This document shows positions 10,844 through 22,248 of a stretch of 64,000 bases of DNA, in pieces. Within the stretch, counting starts at the first letter, position 1. Every line of letters begins with the position of its first letter. The notes under the pieces are model-generated. The model saw only the letters and a list, made by a program, of their open reading frames with translations. It did no database searches and was not told where the DNA came from. The position numbers and the translations under genes are program-made. This stretch comes from Diogma glabrata (Eukaryota; Arthropoda; Insecta; Diptera; Cylindrotomidae), in the NCBI GenBank assembly GCA_963693315.1, contig OY856187.1:382951711-383015710 (forward strand), read 5' to 3'.

Positions 10844-13800
10844 ATTCAAAACATGAACGTCTTGATTCGATTTTCCATCTTTAATAAACTGTACCGAGAA
10901 CGGTAAAGATCAACAGTCTAAAATTGTATTTTACAACAAAAAGTACTCACAGAAATTGGTCAAAAATTTTAGTTTAGAATTCGATCATCGATTGAATTAT
11001 TCTAACAAAATGTTACTAAAATCTCTTACGCTGGACGACCGACGCTGACCTTAGCCATTGATCGCCTTCATACTGGGCATACAAGTAGTGCAAAAAATAT
11101 GTGGAATTTTAGAAACATTTTAATGTGTTTAGTTTAAGAAAAGGGAACTCCAAAAGACTTCTGGAAAATCAAATTCAGGGTAACTTGGAAATTAAATTGC
11201 AAGAGAACGGTTCACCCAATATCAACAATTTTATGTGTGTTGGAAAGGTAATTGACTGACTTAGTGTCTGTTTGTCTAAAAAAAACACAGGAAATTTTTT
11301 CTTGCCCCGTTAAAAACTTTATGAAATAAATTTTTTAAAGATCGTGCTGATGCTGTTGGTCAACTATTTTTTTTATTTGTTTTCAAGACATGAAGGCTTG
11401 AACAATACCCTAAAACATACCAAAATTTAAAGAAAGGGTTGTTTTTGTACTTCAGATATTAATTTTTAAAAATGAGTATCTTAAATTAAAAATTTTAGTT
11501 TTACAAAATGAAAATGGTTTACAAATGAGTTATGGAACAAATCTTAAAAGACGCTTGACCAGTGGCATCAGCGTCATTTTTCAAAATATATTTCTTAATA
11601 TTTTTAACAGTGTAAGAAAAAAGTTATTAAATATTTCACTTACAAATATTTGAAATTTTGTAAATATTTGAATTACATAGAAAAAATAATATTAATATTC
11701 CGTAATTTTCTTAATATAATAAAACAATAACTTTAAATATCAGTAAACCGACATGAAATATGGCAAACAAAAAATATAATAATTTTTTTTTAATTACTAA
11801 AACTAATTATTCAAAGTGCCCGATTGTGTTTTGTGTTTGCTTTCATTACCTTCACAAAAAGTTTTCTTTCACACATAGTTTTAGAAGAAATTTATCAATT
11901 TAATGACTCATATTATCTCATAATAAGTTAAATGAAACCAACCTTTTTTTAAAATGTAAAAAATTTAGTGCACGGGTATTTTATATCTTGCAAAATGATT
12001 GCACATTTCATGCATTTTTTCAAATAGTTAGCGGTTTTAATTGGTTAGCTATAATCTCTAGGGTTGACCGTTGAAAGGATTTTGTCGTTTGTGGAATCTT
12101 TTCATTTTTGTCAAGCTTTTTTGACTAATAGGAACAGTTGGGTTGGAAAATATAAGATACTGCCAGCCTCCGATTCGCCATTAAGCCTCTACCTTTAAAA
12201 CTGAATGAATTAATGAAATTACAAGAGTGAAAAAATTTGTGAAGGGCTTAAAGGGCACCAAAAAAACTTTGTCATACTGGACTTTACAGTCTACATGACT
12301 GACTGTTCATTAAATAAAACAAAAGTTTTTTGTTACAATGCATTCCATGTGCATGGATTTTATTGATGAATAACTGAGCTGTTTGATTTAAACTTTCCAA
12401 TTTTGTTTCTACAGTAACGTTCGTGTAGTTTTTTCTACATTACAAATCTATTTATTTTTTTAAACAAACAAAATTATTAAATCTACAAAACTGATTTTTT
12501 ATTAATAATAAAATAACAAAAAACCATACTAGATGTTTTAAGTGTATTTTTTTCTTGATTAAAATTAAAAATGAAAAATTTAATAAATTAATTAACAGCG
12601 TTTGTTATACTACGACTAGTTTTGTATGGTTTGGATTTTAATTAAAGTTTCTTTGAAAAGTAGATGAAATGAATTAATAGTAAAAAAAGTCTTAGGGGTA
12701 TGTTGGATTAAAAAACACAACTTTTGGCTTTCGGTTATTTATTGTTAATTTTTTTTTGTTTTTTGGTGCCTTGCGATAACCTTTTCTAAAATTTTAAACT
12801 GAAACTTGTGGGTTATAAACTCTGGCACCGCCACAAACAAAAAATTAATAGAAATATCTAAAAGCTCAGCACTTTTCAAATAAATTTTTAAAAAACCAAC
12901 ATTATAGTCATAAATGTACTTTAATTCAATCGATCGTATTAAGGATTACAAAAATCTACCCAATATTTATTTTGATAATTTCACCACTATGTTATAGCAA
13001 TTAAAATTGAAAATCAAAAAATGTTCACAATCGGAAGGATAATATTAATTATTATTATATTTATTATTTTTATTTATTATTTTTAATGCGTATATTGTCA
13101 TATAAAACAAAACTATATTTTGAAAATAATTTTTTTTTATTTTATCCAAACGAAACCAAAATAAAATTTGTCTGCACAAACAATTGATATACGATAAAAA
13201 AAATTATATTCTGGAAAATTTTTGAATTATTAAATCAATCAATAATATTTGTGGTATGAATTATAAAACAAGGGTAATACACGAGAAATTGTTGGGTTAC
13301 TTGTATGTCAAAATTTGTGACATGATATTGAATGTTTATGAAATATTAAAATATAAAACAATACTGAAATAATTCTTTAAAGTTTTTCATAAAAGTTGGT
13401 GATAAGGGTATGTAATTTGAACTTCCCCTCGTTATTAGCAGTATTTTTCTTTTTACCTAACTCCTTTAAAAGTTTACCTCGTACATATATTGTATATATG
13501 TTGTGTAAACCAATTTGAGTTACCTCAATACCAAATAATAATAACTATTGATTAACAATGGTTTCGGTGTAAAAGTGCTTAAATAATTGTATATCAATAA
13601 AGAATGAGAATTAACTATTCTTTTTTTTATATCTAGGATAATTTATTTTCATCCAAGCATAGAACCGAAAAGCCGAAACTGTTAATATTTACGTAAACTT
13701 CGTTTTTTCTAATAGATTCAAGTAATAAATATTTTTTTTGGCAATCGGTTGTAAAATTTTAACTTTGCAGCCGCTTGGGAGAGGGTTGAAGTCTTACTTT

Positions 13801-14389
13801 TTTTCACATATAACGCCATTTTTTTGATGACAGCAAAAGTAACATAACATGAGGTTATGAATTAATAAAAATCTGTTGAACAAGACCAAAATATTTGTTA
13901 TTTTTTCAAACAAGTCGTTTTTAAGTATGACAACAAAATATAACAAATATTTTGATTGGATTATGAAATTTTGAATTGAACGATTGCTTTGAAAAAAATT
14001 AGTATTTTTAATATAATTTATACAAATTTAAATGGTTCTACTTTTTTGGACGTAATTTAGTAATTTTTAAAAATTTTGATGTATATACATATTTCAAATT
14101 TATAAAAAATTTAAACGTGTACCGAAAAAATAGTGTATTTAATTCGGTGCTAAAGTATATAAACTTTTTGTGTTTCGTCTATAATTGTCAAACTAAAGAC
14201 TCAACACAAAAAGTAGCACTTTAGCTCCTAATTGAATAATATACTATTATATACTCTAAAAAATATTTATTACATCCATTTTATACCTGCGGAGATTGTT
14301 TTAATATTTATTTCTGCTACATGCCACTTTTGGTAGTTCTAAAACTTCGTTTGTGGCGTTTATGCTGCATGTAGGAGCGTTGTGAAGCT
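10844..14389. other. A+T-rich stretch, nothing recognised
   Basis: 3.5 kb of low-complexity A/T sequence without a long ORF in any frame. No homologous repeat pair was recognised by eye. Confidence 0.5.
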
Positions 14390-16170
14390 AGTCAGCTCCG
14401 AATATTCTTCTTCTTCTTCAGGTTCCATGCCTCCTAGAACTTTGGCGACTAGAATTTCCAATTTTACTTTATTTACTTCAGCGCGAAATAATGCTCGAGT
14501 ACTGAGACAAATATCACTGTCTTAAATTCTTTAACCATGATGTCTTGCGTCGGCCTTGACTACGATGACCCTCAATTTTTCCTTGGATAATGATGTGTAA
14601 TAGTGTGTATTTTTCGTTTCGCATTACATGTCCAAAATACTCCAATTTGCGTTGTTTTATAGTATTGATTACCTCGAGTTGTTTCTCCATTTGAGTTAAA
14701 ACTTCTACATTTGTTTTGCGCTCTATCCAATATATTTTTAGCATTCTTCTATAAGTCCACATTTCAAAGGCCTCATTTCTTTTACACATAGCATCAGTTA
14801 ATGTCCATGCTTCCATATCATACAGAAGAATACTTAAAACATAACAACGGAGTAATCTTAATCGAAGGGTTAATTTCAGGTCTCGTGATGTCAACACCTT
14901 TTTCATTTTCATAAACGCACGTCGCGCTTGTTCTATTCTGCATCTGATTTCTTGTCCATTTTCACACGATTCATTCAAGTAACATCCTAAATATCTAAAG
15001 TGATGTACCTTCTCCACAACTTCATTACCGGCCATCAATGACTGATTGATACTGTGTGTATTTTTTCTGAATAATAACCACTTTGTTTTCTTGACGTTCA
15101 GCTTCATCCCCATATTGTTGCTATGTATTATAACCGTATCTAACAATATCTGCAGGTCGTGCATGCTTGTTGCTATCAAAACCGTATCATCAGCATATCA
15201 AATATTGTTGACTACCACTCCATTAACAATTAGTCCAGAATCAATTTGCTCCAAGGCCTCATTAATAATATGCTCCGAATATAAATTAAACAATAAAGGT
15301 GAAAGTACACAACCCTGTCTTATGCCTCTCAATATATGTATTTAATCTGTTGTATCATGTTCTACACGAACTGCAGCAGTTTGATTCCAATATAAGTTTG
15401 CTATGATGCGTACATCATTTTTATCGAGCCCCAGATCCAACAAAATTTTTAACAATATTTCGTGTTTGACCCTGTCAAACGCATTCTCATAATCAATGAA
15501 ACAGACATACAAATCTATATTCATATCCCGGCACCTTTGAGTTAGAACTTGCATACTGAATAGTGCCTCGCGTGTTCCGGAACCGTTTCTGAACCCAAAT
15601 TGTGTCTTACCCATCTTTTCTTCACATTTTGCGTATATTCTTTGATCTTCAAAAATAATTTAAGAACATGGCTCATTAAACTAATTATTCTATGATCGTT
15701 ACATGTTTTTGATCTTGATTTCTTAGGTATTGTTATGAAAATAGATTCTAACCAATCCAAAGGCAAATTTCCTGTTTTATAAATTAAGTTAAATAAATCA
15801 AGTAATGCCGATAAAGCCCTTTCGTTCTCTAATAATTTTAGCACTTCCCCATGAATTTGATCTGGTCCAGCAGCTTTACCATTTTTTAGCTGCCTTATGG
15901 CATATTGTACGTCGTCTTTTGTGATATCTGGACCCTCCTCCACTCGTATGTCTGGAATTTCAGGTCTTACATCGTTAAATTCAGCTTCCACATACATTTT
16001 CCATTCATTTAACTGTTCTGCTATGCTTACAGTTTTACCGATATCCGAATATTCACCACGGTCATTTGCAAAATGTCAGCCAATGTTTTTAAAGTCGTTG
16101 ATTACACCCCTCTCCTATTGTAGTCGTAGTTTGAATGTTCCATCTTCTCATATTCACTTGATGATATTCG
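14390..16170 (-). pseudogene. LINE (RTE-like) reverse transcriptase, 5'-truncated
   Basis: Non-LTR retrotransposon pol; its reverse transcriptase copies element RNA at a nicked chromosomal target. Read on the minus strand, RT landmarks appear in order: K-N-G-K-A-A-G-P-D-Q-I (about 15870), I-S-L-M-S-H-V-L-K, motif A F-I-D-Y-E-N-A-F-D-R-V (about 15490), R-Q-G-C-V-L-S-P-L-L-F, motif C Y-A-D-D (15186-15197), L-R-C-Y-V-L-S-I-L-L-Y, E-A-F-E-M-W-T-Y-R-R-M and the terminal S-W-L-K-N-L-R. The type is common in insect genomes, where it often has an RTE-like layout with an upstream endonuclease; clade placement is from memory. Damage: a TAA at 15342-15344, a TGA immediately before YADD (15198-15200) and a frameshift near 15600. 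The endonuclease is missing. The 3' end carries a (GAA)n-type tail (CTTCTTCTTCTTC on the plus strand near 14406). It ends beside the Gypsy integrase fragment. Confidence 0.9.
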
Positions 16171-16178
16171 TTTGATAT

Positions 16179-16741
16179 TTAAGAGTCAAATTTTTGCAAA
16201 ACCTCCATGGTTGTTGTACTTTTAGTGGGATCGGTCACGCATGAAATGTACTTGTACTGCTTTCTCGTTGTACTCAGATGACCTTGATGAACAATGTGGT
16301 ATGTCACAAACAGTGTGCTATCTTTTGGTTTAGGGGTTAACAATCCATCATTTTTTTCTGCCTTTCTTTTCGCAACAATACATTGAATACAATTCTGAAT
16401 AAGCATTTTAACTTTTTCTGCTAGCTTTGGGATGAAATACTCGAGTTGAATTAGCTCAATAATCTTTGTTGCATGAAAATGATTTTGCTCGTAGTACGTC
16501 CTGATTACTTCATATTTCACCGCTTTGGTACCAGTTATGATAAACTACTTTGAAGATTCTTAAATAAAAGACCATTTGTTATTACATCCACTTGTTTTAG
16601 AAGTCTAAATATTGGCTTCAATGATTTATCTTTCCTTTGTGCAGCTTGAATTTTTACTGACAGATGTTTCTGCGCTATCAGAAACTCAGGATTTCGACTT
16701 AATGCGTGCACAAGTCTTATTCTTGGAGATGAAGCGCCCAC
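16179..16741 (-). pseudogene. Ty3/Gypsy integrase zinc-binding region
   Basis: Minus-strand remnant of a Gypsy pol. The upstream part (to 16535) has H-A-L-S-R-N-P, the landmark between RNase H and integrase. The next ORF (16520 to 16179) has the integrase H2C2 zinc-binding pattern: H-F-H-A-T-K, then E-Y-F-I-P-K-L, then C-I-Q-C, followed by G-L-L-T-P-K-P-K and an S-T-T-R-K-Q-Y-K-Y-I stretch at the start of the catalytic core. It stops abruptly at 16179, next to the 5' end of the LINE, and the D,D-35-E core is lacking. Integrase would insert element cDNA into host DNA; this copy cannot. Continuous with the Gypsy pieces to the right. Confidence 0.85.
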
Positions 16742-16744
16742 CCT

Positions 16745-17190
16745 ACTGTTCGTAAAGTAAGTTTCATTTTCTTCACTGTGGCCTTAAAGGTAGCACAGTC
16801 GGTAGCTATGGTGAACTGCTTCCCTAGCTAGTACACATAGAATTCCTGAAGCACTCTAATTAACGCCAACGCCTCATTTTGTAATTCGATAGTTATCCGT
16901 GGATTAAGAAGTCTTTTTACAATAGTAGAACACTGGATGATAAATGTTGTCAATACTGGATTTTTGAAGTAGAGTTGCATCTAGACCGATCTTCCGTGGA
17001 TCTGTGTGCAATTTTGTTTGTGCACTAACATTGTAGATTTTGAGTACAGGATCATTTTCTTTTAAGCTTTTCTTTTAATTTTGTAAACAACGAAACCTCA
17101 GCTGCCCGAACTTAAAAGATTTCTCCTTACTGAGCATATCTGTCAAAGGTCTAACTATTTTCATCGCATTGTCCTCTTCAGGCTAATTTT
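16745..17190 (-). pseudogene. Ty3/Gypsy RT C-terminus and RNase H remnant
   Basis: On the minus strand about 17170-16850 reads I-V-R-P-L-T-D-M-L-S-K-E-K-S-F, then P-V-L-K-I-Y-N, then L-H-T-D with Y-H-P-V-F-Y-Y. These correspond to the Gypsy RT connection (a P-L-T-D-L-L type motif) and the first RNase H aspartate motif. Frameshifts and a stop after the K-K-T-S are visible. The RT fingers and palm (YxDD) are not found. The sequence to 17507 is not assigned, and a MITE separates this block from the gag/protease part. Confidence 0.8.
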
Positions 17191-17507
17191 TTTTATGGTT
17201 GATCATTTCCATATACACCAACAATAATTGGCAAGTATTCGTGATCAATCATCATTGAGGAGTGCTCTGAAATAAATTTTGTCTGCATATTATTATACAT
17301 ACAGGAATCAACGAGAAAGAAGATATTCTGCCACTACAACCTATTTTGTGCCAACCGAATATTTTCTGTCATAGTAACCGCAAATTTGGTTGTCTTATCT
17401 TTCAAAAACTATATTTGAAGACAAGACTGGTCACTAAAAATTAAATTATAAAAACTACCATGTACATACAAACGGTATATACATTGAACAGAAAAAACTT
17501 AATATAC

Positions 17508-17873
17508 CAGGGTAATTTTTTTTTAAATCAAAAGAACCCGTGCCGCAAACTCATCGAAGTTGATTTTTTGATAAAATCGTTAATATCTCATAGAAAATGC
17601 ATATTTAAAAAAAAAATCACATAATCATTTTTGAAGGAAATTTCCTAATTTTTTCCTAATTTTTTTTCAAAATATCTTGAAAACTATGTTTTTGGAAAAA
17701 AATGAGTTAAACCATATTTGGAGAAAATTAAATTGGCTACAAAACTGTTTATATGGCTTTGTTTTAAATCTGCATATTTTATGAGATATTTAAACAAATC
17801 TACGATTTTATCAAAAAATCAACTTTGATGATTTTGCGGCACGTGTTCTTTTGATTTAAAAAAAATTACCCTG
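17508..17873. mobile_element. Palindromic MITE (CAGGGTAAT ends)
   Basis: The ends are inverted copies: CAGGGTAATTTTTTTTTAAA at 17508 and its complement ending at 17873. The inner blocks also pair (AAATCAAAAGAAC, GTGCCGCAAA, GTTGATTTTTTGATAAAATC, ATATCTCATA), so almost the whole 366 bp can fold into one hairpin. It interrupts the decayed Gypsy element and so is younger than it. No clear target duplication; superfamily unassigned. Confidence 0.85.
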
Positions 17874-18132
17874 TTGATTTTTTGACCACAAAGAATTTAT
17901 TTAGGCAGCGTTTTGAAAAATTTAATTTTTCGAAGACACAATAACAAATGGAAGACACAACAACCGAATGTGATGTGATCGTGAAGGAATAATCACTGTG
18001 CCAACAGAACGATTGAATTTTTTCTTTCAGTGTATCAACTGGTAACATATCATCCGGAACAATATAGAACACGGTGTGATAAATTTCACCTTTGGTTATT
18101 CTGTACATATGTGAAAAAGTGTACAATAATCT

Positions 18133-19190
18133 TCAAATTTTTTGAACCATGACCGCTGTATGTTGTTGTAAGACTTTCGAAATCTGGAGCACTGAGAGAT
18201 AAATATTTTTTTGCATCATGAAATTTAAATCATTGCCATTATCCACCATTGGATAGGCATCTTGACTTTCGATTCGAATTTCTTTAAGATCTTTTGTTGC
18301 GGACAAGATAAATTGTTCAGTATTGGCAGTTGGCACAACAAATGCTGGCTTTATTTCTTCTTTGGGACAATTTGGTACCATGTATCCGATATCGTTGCAT
18401 CTTATAGCATTTTGACCCCGTTTTATTATTTCTACACATTTTACCACGATCGCCAATACTACCACAACCATAGCACTTTAAAACTGGCCGCACATTTATT
18501 GATGATCTGAAAGGAGACTGTTTGACGAATGTTTCTCAATTCTTTACTTAAACCTCATCAAGTTTCTAGCACCGTGCAAAATTGCCTTATTGGCTATGGT
18601 ATCCGATATGCCATTGATGCCGTCATTTATAATTGATGTGTCTTCCATAGCCACATCTTGAGTGATTTCTTGAAGCGTAAGCATATAACGTGACACGTTT
18701 CATTGGACAGTTTAACTCGCTGAACCATTTCCATCTAAATTTTAAAACTTATAACAGCTTTTTTTAATTCATCTACCAAAAACTTTTTAAGTGTCTTCCA
18801 AGTACCAACAGCAAAAGGGATTTGCATACTGTGTTTCGCCGTACCGATTAGAAGTTTTTTCCCATACTACGTTTTTTATGCATTTCATCCATCTCCTTTC
18901 AGCGACTCATGAAAATCATCCACTTCTCTATTTAATAGTCATCAATCATCATCTTTACTAAACTGCGTAAATGAATTTTTTGTATCACTATATAATTGAA
19001 AAGGAACATATACCTTTCGTATTATCGGAACGGGATCAATTACTTGTGGTTAGGCAAAGAAATTTGTTTTCTATTTCAAGAATATCAATCTCCTTTTCTC
19101 TAATCTCAGCTTCCTTTTCCCCGAATCGCTATATGCATCCTCTCCATGGGCAAGGGTTAACTCAGGCGCTGTTCTCGAAACGAGCTTAAT
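18133..19190 (-). pseudogene. Ty3/Gypsy gag and protease remnant
   Basis: Minus strand, from the right: a glutamate/lysine-rich coiled-coil stretch at about 19110-19040 like the N-terminus of this Gag group; a capsid-like segment at about 18830-18560 (T-W-K-T-L-K-K-F-L and I-L-type landmarks, with stops); two CCHC-type zinc knuckles at about 18500-18350 (C-Y-G-C-G-S-I-G and C-N-D-I-G-Y-M-V-P-N-C-P, each with a histidine lost or changed); and a protease-like segment at about 18190-18270 where the active-site D-T-G is D-N-G. The order gag, knuckle, protease, then (after the MITE) RNase H and integrase is that of one Gypsy element on the minus strand. No LTRs were identified. The changed DTG and knuckles mean it is dead. 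Confidence 0.8.
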
Positions 19191-19504
19191 CATTCTTCAG
19201 AAAATATTCTAATATTCTATCTATGGACACGGTCGTGAAGAGGTGGTAAAGACCAAAAAGTATAAAAGAAGTTCAGGTTTAATATCGGGGAAATATAGTG
19301 ATCTGTATTCGGTAAAGACCTTTTAATCATTAGGCAACCCCAATCTTATAAACTTGACAAATTCAGTTGGTATCTCTCTTTTCGTGTAAAAGAATTTTGC
19401 GAACTTTTACTTTTTTTTATCTTTCGTTTATAAATAAGAAAATGCTTATTCTTCTACCATCCTGTGAAAGTTGTCTTTTACTGTAACTCTATAGAAAAAA
19501 AGGT

Positions 19505-19650
19505 CACATTGCTATTTTTCAAAAATTTGGGTAGCAGAATATATTATATGATATATAGATATTGTAATCTTTGCCATACGTCAAATTGAAAAGATAACAG
19601 GATCTATATATCATATAATATATTTTGCTACCCAAATTTTTGGAAAATGT
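19505..19650. repeat. Long hairpin, ~50-bp arms
   Basis: The block from about 19515 to 19560 (AAAAATTTGGGTAGC, then an AATATATTATATGATATATAG block) is repeated inverted at 19600-19645 with one or two mismatches; the loop is about 35-40 bases. It could be a small foldback MITE. A faint resemblance of the right arm and the next 100 bases, on the minus strand, to the end of a Helitron helicase is too weak to call. Confidence 0.8.
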
Positions 19651-20499
19651 CTATATGTGTCTTTCTTTTCTACAACTACGAGCTGTTGGAAGAAGTGTAG
19701 AAAGTCAATTGAGCACCAACTGCTTCCAACCGAGTGGTTCGGTCTTCACCTATTCCATACATCTGTTGTTATTTGTATGTGTTAGTCACATGTTCTTCAA
19801 CTTCGTGTCTCCATCATAAATTTATTTATCTGACATGTATCTAGCAATACTTCGTTATATGACCTTAGTCACGCCATCTAAATTCGCTGACTGCTGACCT
19901 ATTGAACTTCATACCGCCTACATTTTATTTGATTATAACTTTTGATTTTCAATTATCAATCGTAAACGCCAAGCAAATACAGTAAACCCTCCTACAACGC
20001 GACACTTCTATAACGCGTTTTCGCTACAACGCGCTTCTTAAATTGAGGCATTTTTTCTCACAATGCGATTTTTTTTCCTACAACGCGATTAAAAAAATTT
20101 ACTTTAAAACATATCATTTTTCTCGAAATGTTTAAAATTTGACATTGGTTGTTTTCTTTAAATACCAAAATGTGTTTATTTTACATGTTAAAGTAAATTT
20201 AGAATGAAAAGAAATTTCATTGGGCAAGGCAAAAAGTACCTGGAGCCAAGCTAATCATCGGCACGGAACATCAAAATCACAGATCACACATCATTGATCC
20301 AGCCCATTTGCCAATTATTTTACGTGACCCGTTGCACACCTGAATCGTTAACACACGTGCAAGGAAGCACAAGTTAGACCAGGAGGCAATAGCACCATGG
20401 AGCAACCGATCGTTAAATCCACGAGCGTTAAAAGGGCGTAACAAAAACAGCGTTCCTGTATTGGTGGGCCAATAAAAGGACATGTATGACTGCTAATTT

Positions 20500-20955
20500 A
20501 TTTAATGATTTTGGATCAAGGGATCATAGCGAATTTCAAATCAATTTATATCCGTAAGTTGTTTCAATTAATTTTAGACAAAATAGACACCACAAATAAT
20601 ACCAATCAGCGATGTTTGAAATCAGTTCTTGATTTCGGATTGTGTTGAAATTGTTGCTGCGTCAATTAAAGGAATGCGCCATTCCACGTTAAATACTTGT
20701 TGTAAAGTATTATTACCGGAAATGGTAAATCAAAGAAGTGGTGTTGAGCCATCTCAGGATGTTTTTGGAAAAATACTGAATATTGCTCACGCTATCGAAC
20801 GCGATGAGTTCGATGAAATAACATTGGGCGATATACAAGAATTAATTACGGAGGATGAAATAAACGAAGCAGATTTGGTTGCAATAGTCAGTAATACACT
20901 GCTGATTGAAGAAAGTAATTCTGAAAATGTATCAAATGATGAAGATAAATCCTAG
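20500..20955 (+). pseudogene. Tigger transposase C-terminal fragment
   Basis: From 20511 the plus strand reads L-D-Q-G-I-I-A-N-F-K-S-I-Y, matching the motif around the third catalytic aspartate of Tigger/pogo DDE transposases (usually Q-P-M-D-Q-G). After one frameshift near 20630 it continues D-C-V-E-I-V-A-A-S-I-K, then L-L-P-E-M-V-N, and an acidic tail with D-E-I-T-L-G-D-I-Q-E-L-I and E-A-D-L-V, like the tail of the transposase at 33733-34791. The DNA-binding domain and the first two catalytic aspartates are absent. The Q-P-M before D-Q-G is not conserved. Clearly a broken gene. Confidence 0.85.
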
Positions 20956-21067
20956 AAATTTACTATAAAAGGTTTAGATATGGCGAAGCAGTTAACGAAT
21001 TATTGAAGTAAAACTTCTAATGCGACTTCCAAAAAATGTTGCGTTAAAAACCTTTAACGCTTCTTTT

Positions 21068-21358
21068 TTTCATATAACTTTATGATATTTAAACAATAAC
21101 CTGACATCTGACAATATTAGGAGTCTTCTATCAGGAGTCTTCTATAAAAAAAACCCATCTGCAACTTATTTTGATAGACGACTCCTGATAGACGACTCCT
21201 GATAGAAGACTTATTTTCTTATTTCATATAACTTTATGATATTTAAACAATAACCTGATATCTGACAATATCAGGAGTCTTCTATCAGGAGTCTTCTATC
21301 AAAAAACCCATTTTCAACTTATTTGATAGAAGACTCCTGATAGAAGACTCATTTTTTT
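21068..21358. repeat. Tandem ~153-bp unit, each copy palindromic
   Basis: Two copies (21068-21221 and 21222-21358) start with TTTCATATAACTTTATGATA. Each carries two AGGAGTCTTCTAT blocks followed, after about 25 bases, by inverted ATAGACGACTCCT/ATAGAAGACTCCT blocks. Each copy can therefore fold into its own hairpin, and the copies can cross-pair. It sits inside the 2.27 kb Tigger element. Confidence 0.9.
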
Positions 21359-22248
21359 ATCATTTTAAATTAAAATATTTTAAACGAGAAAAAAATGCAG
21401 TTTTTCCAAGAAATATTGAAAAAATAGAATTCAACCATTTCGTATCTTACTTTAGTTATCATAATCCCATTGTCAACGTCATAGATTTGGAAATTTCTCC
21501 ACTCGAAAATGATAATTAAAAGATGCGATCAATTGTGAATTGTAAGCAATGTTAATAAAGTTTGTCTTAAAGAATATGAACAGTATGAGTTCACTAATAA
21601 TTAATGACTTTTAAAAGAATGGAATATGTTTTTATTTCCACATTACGAAGTTTCACTTCTTCCGCGCGGAGGGACTCCACGCACAAACTTTTTTAAGAGA
21701 TTGATCCACTGGAGGAAAGACCTCAAAAATTTAAAAGAAATTTAGAAAACTGCCAGTCTGCTTATGACGAAATTTATAAAGAATTACTTACAAAAAGAAA
21801 ACAATCCTTAATAACTGATTTTGACCAAGCCGAAAATGATTGCAAGAGCTAACGAACCTATTCCTTGTTCTAGTAGTACAGATTCTGGATATAGCACCAG
21901 CAAGAATTGTAGAAGAATGAATGAGGAATTTGCATAAATAATATGCATCAACATTTGTTTTTATATTTTAAGTTTTATAAATTTGAATTTTTATTTAGGC
22001 CTTAATTTTTAAAAACATGAATTATTTTGTTGATTTTTATTCATTTATTACAACTTCATTGAAGCATTTCTAAAAAAATCTTAAATATTAACTCATTGAA
22101 GTTTCATTTTATTAATTTAAATCTAGTTTTTTATACTTGGAACCTAACCCCTTTTTTTCTATAGAGTTCATGTCTCTCACAACGCGATTTCCTATTACGC
22201 GACATTTCCTTAGAACGTATCTGTCGCGTTGTAGGAGGGTTGACTGTA

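Larger units (their letters stand above)
19980..22246. mobile_element. Tigger/pogo-type DNA transposon, 2.27 kb
   Basis: The terminal repeats are CAGTAAACCCTCCTACAACG at 19980 and its inverted copy (one mismatch) ending at 22246. The match runs about 25 bp, with further GCGACA/GCGTTGT-rich subterminal similarity. Both edges are flanked by TA (19978-19979 and 22247-22248), the target duplication of the Tc1/mariner-pogo superfamily. It contains the C-terminal third of a Tigger transposase on the plus strand and a palindromic tandem repeat, so it is internally deleted and non-autonomous. Immediately to its right lies the C-terminal helicase block of a Helitron. Confidence 0.92.

Noticed and set aside
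19505..19979. Continuation of the Helitron helicase C-terminus left of the Tigger element
   Set aside because: Only a faint, frame-shifting resemblance; not strong enough to annotate without a profile search.
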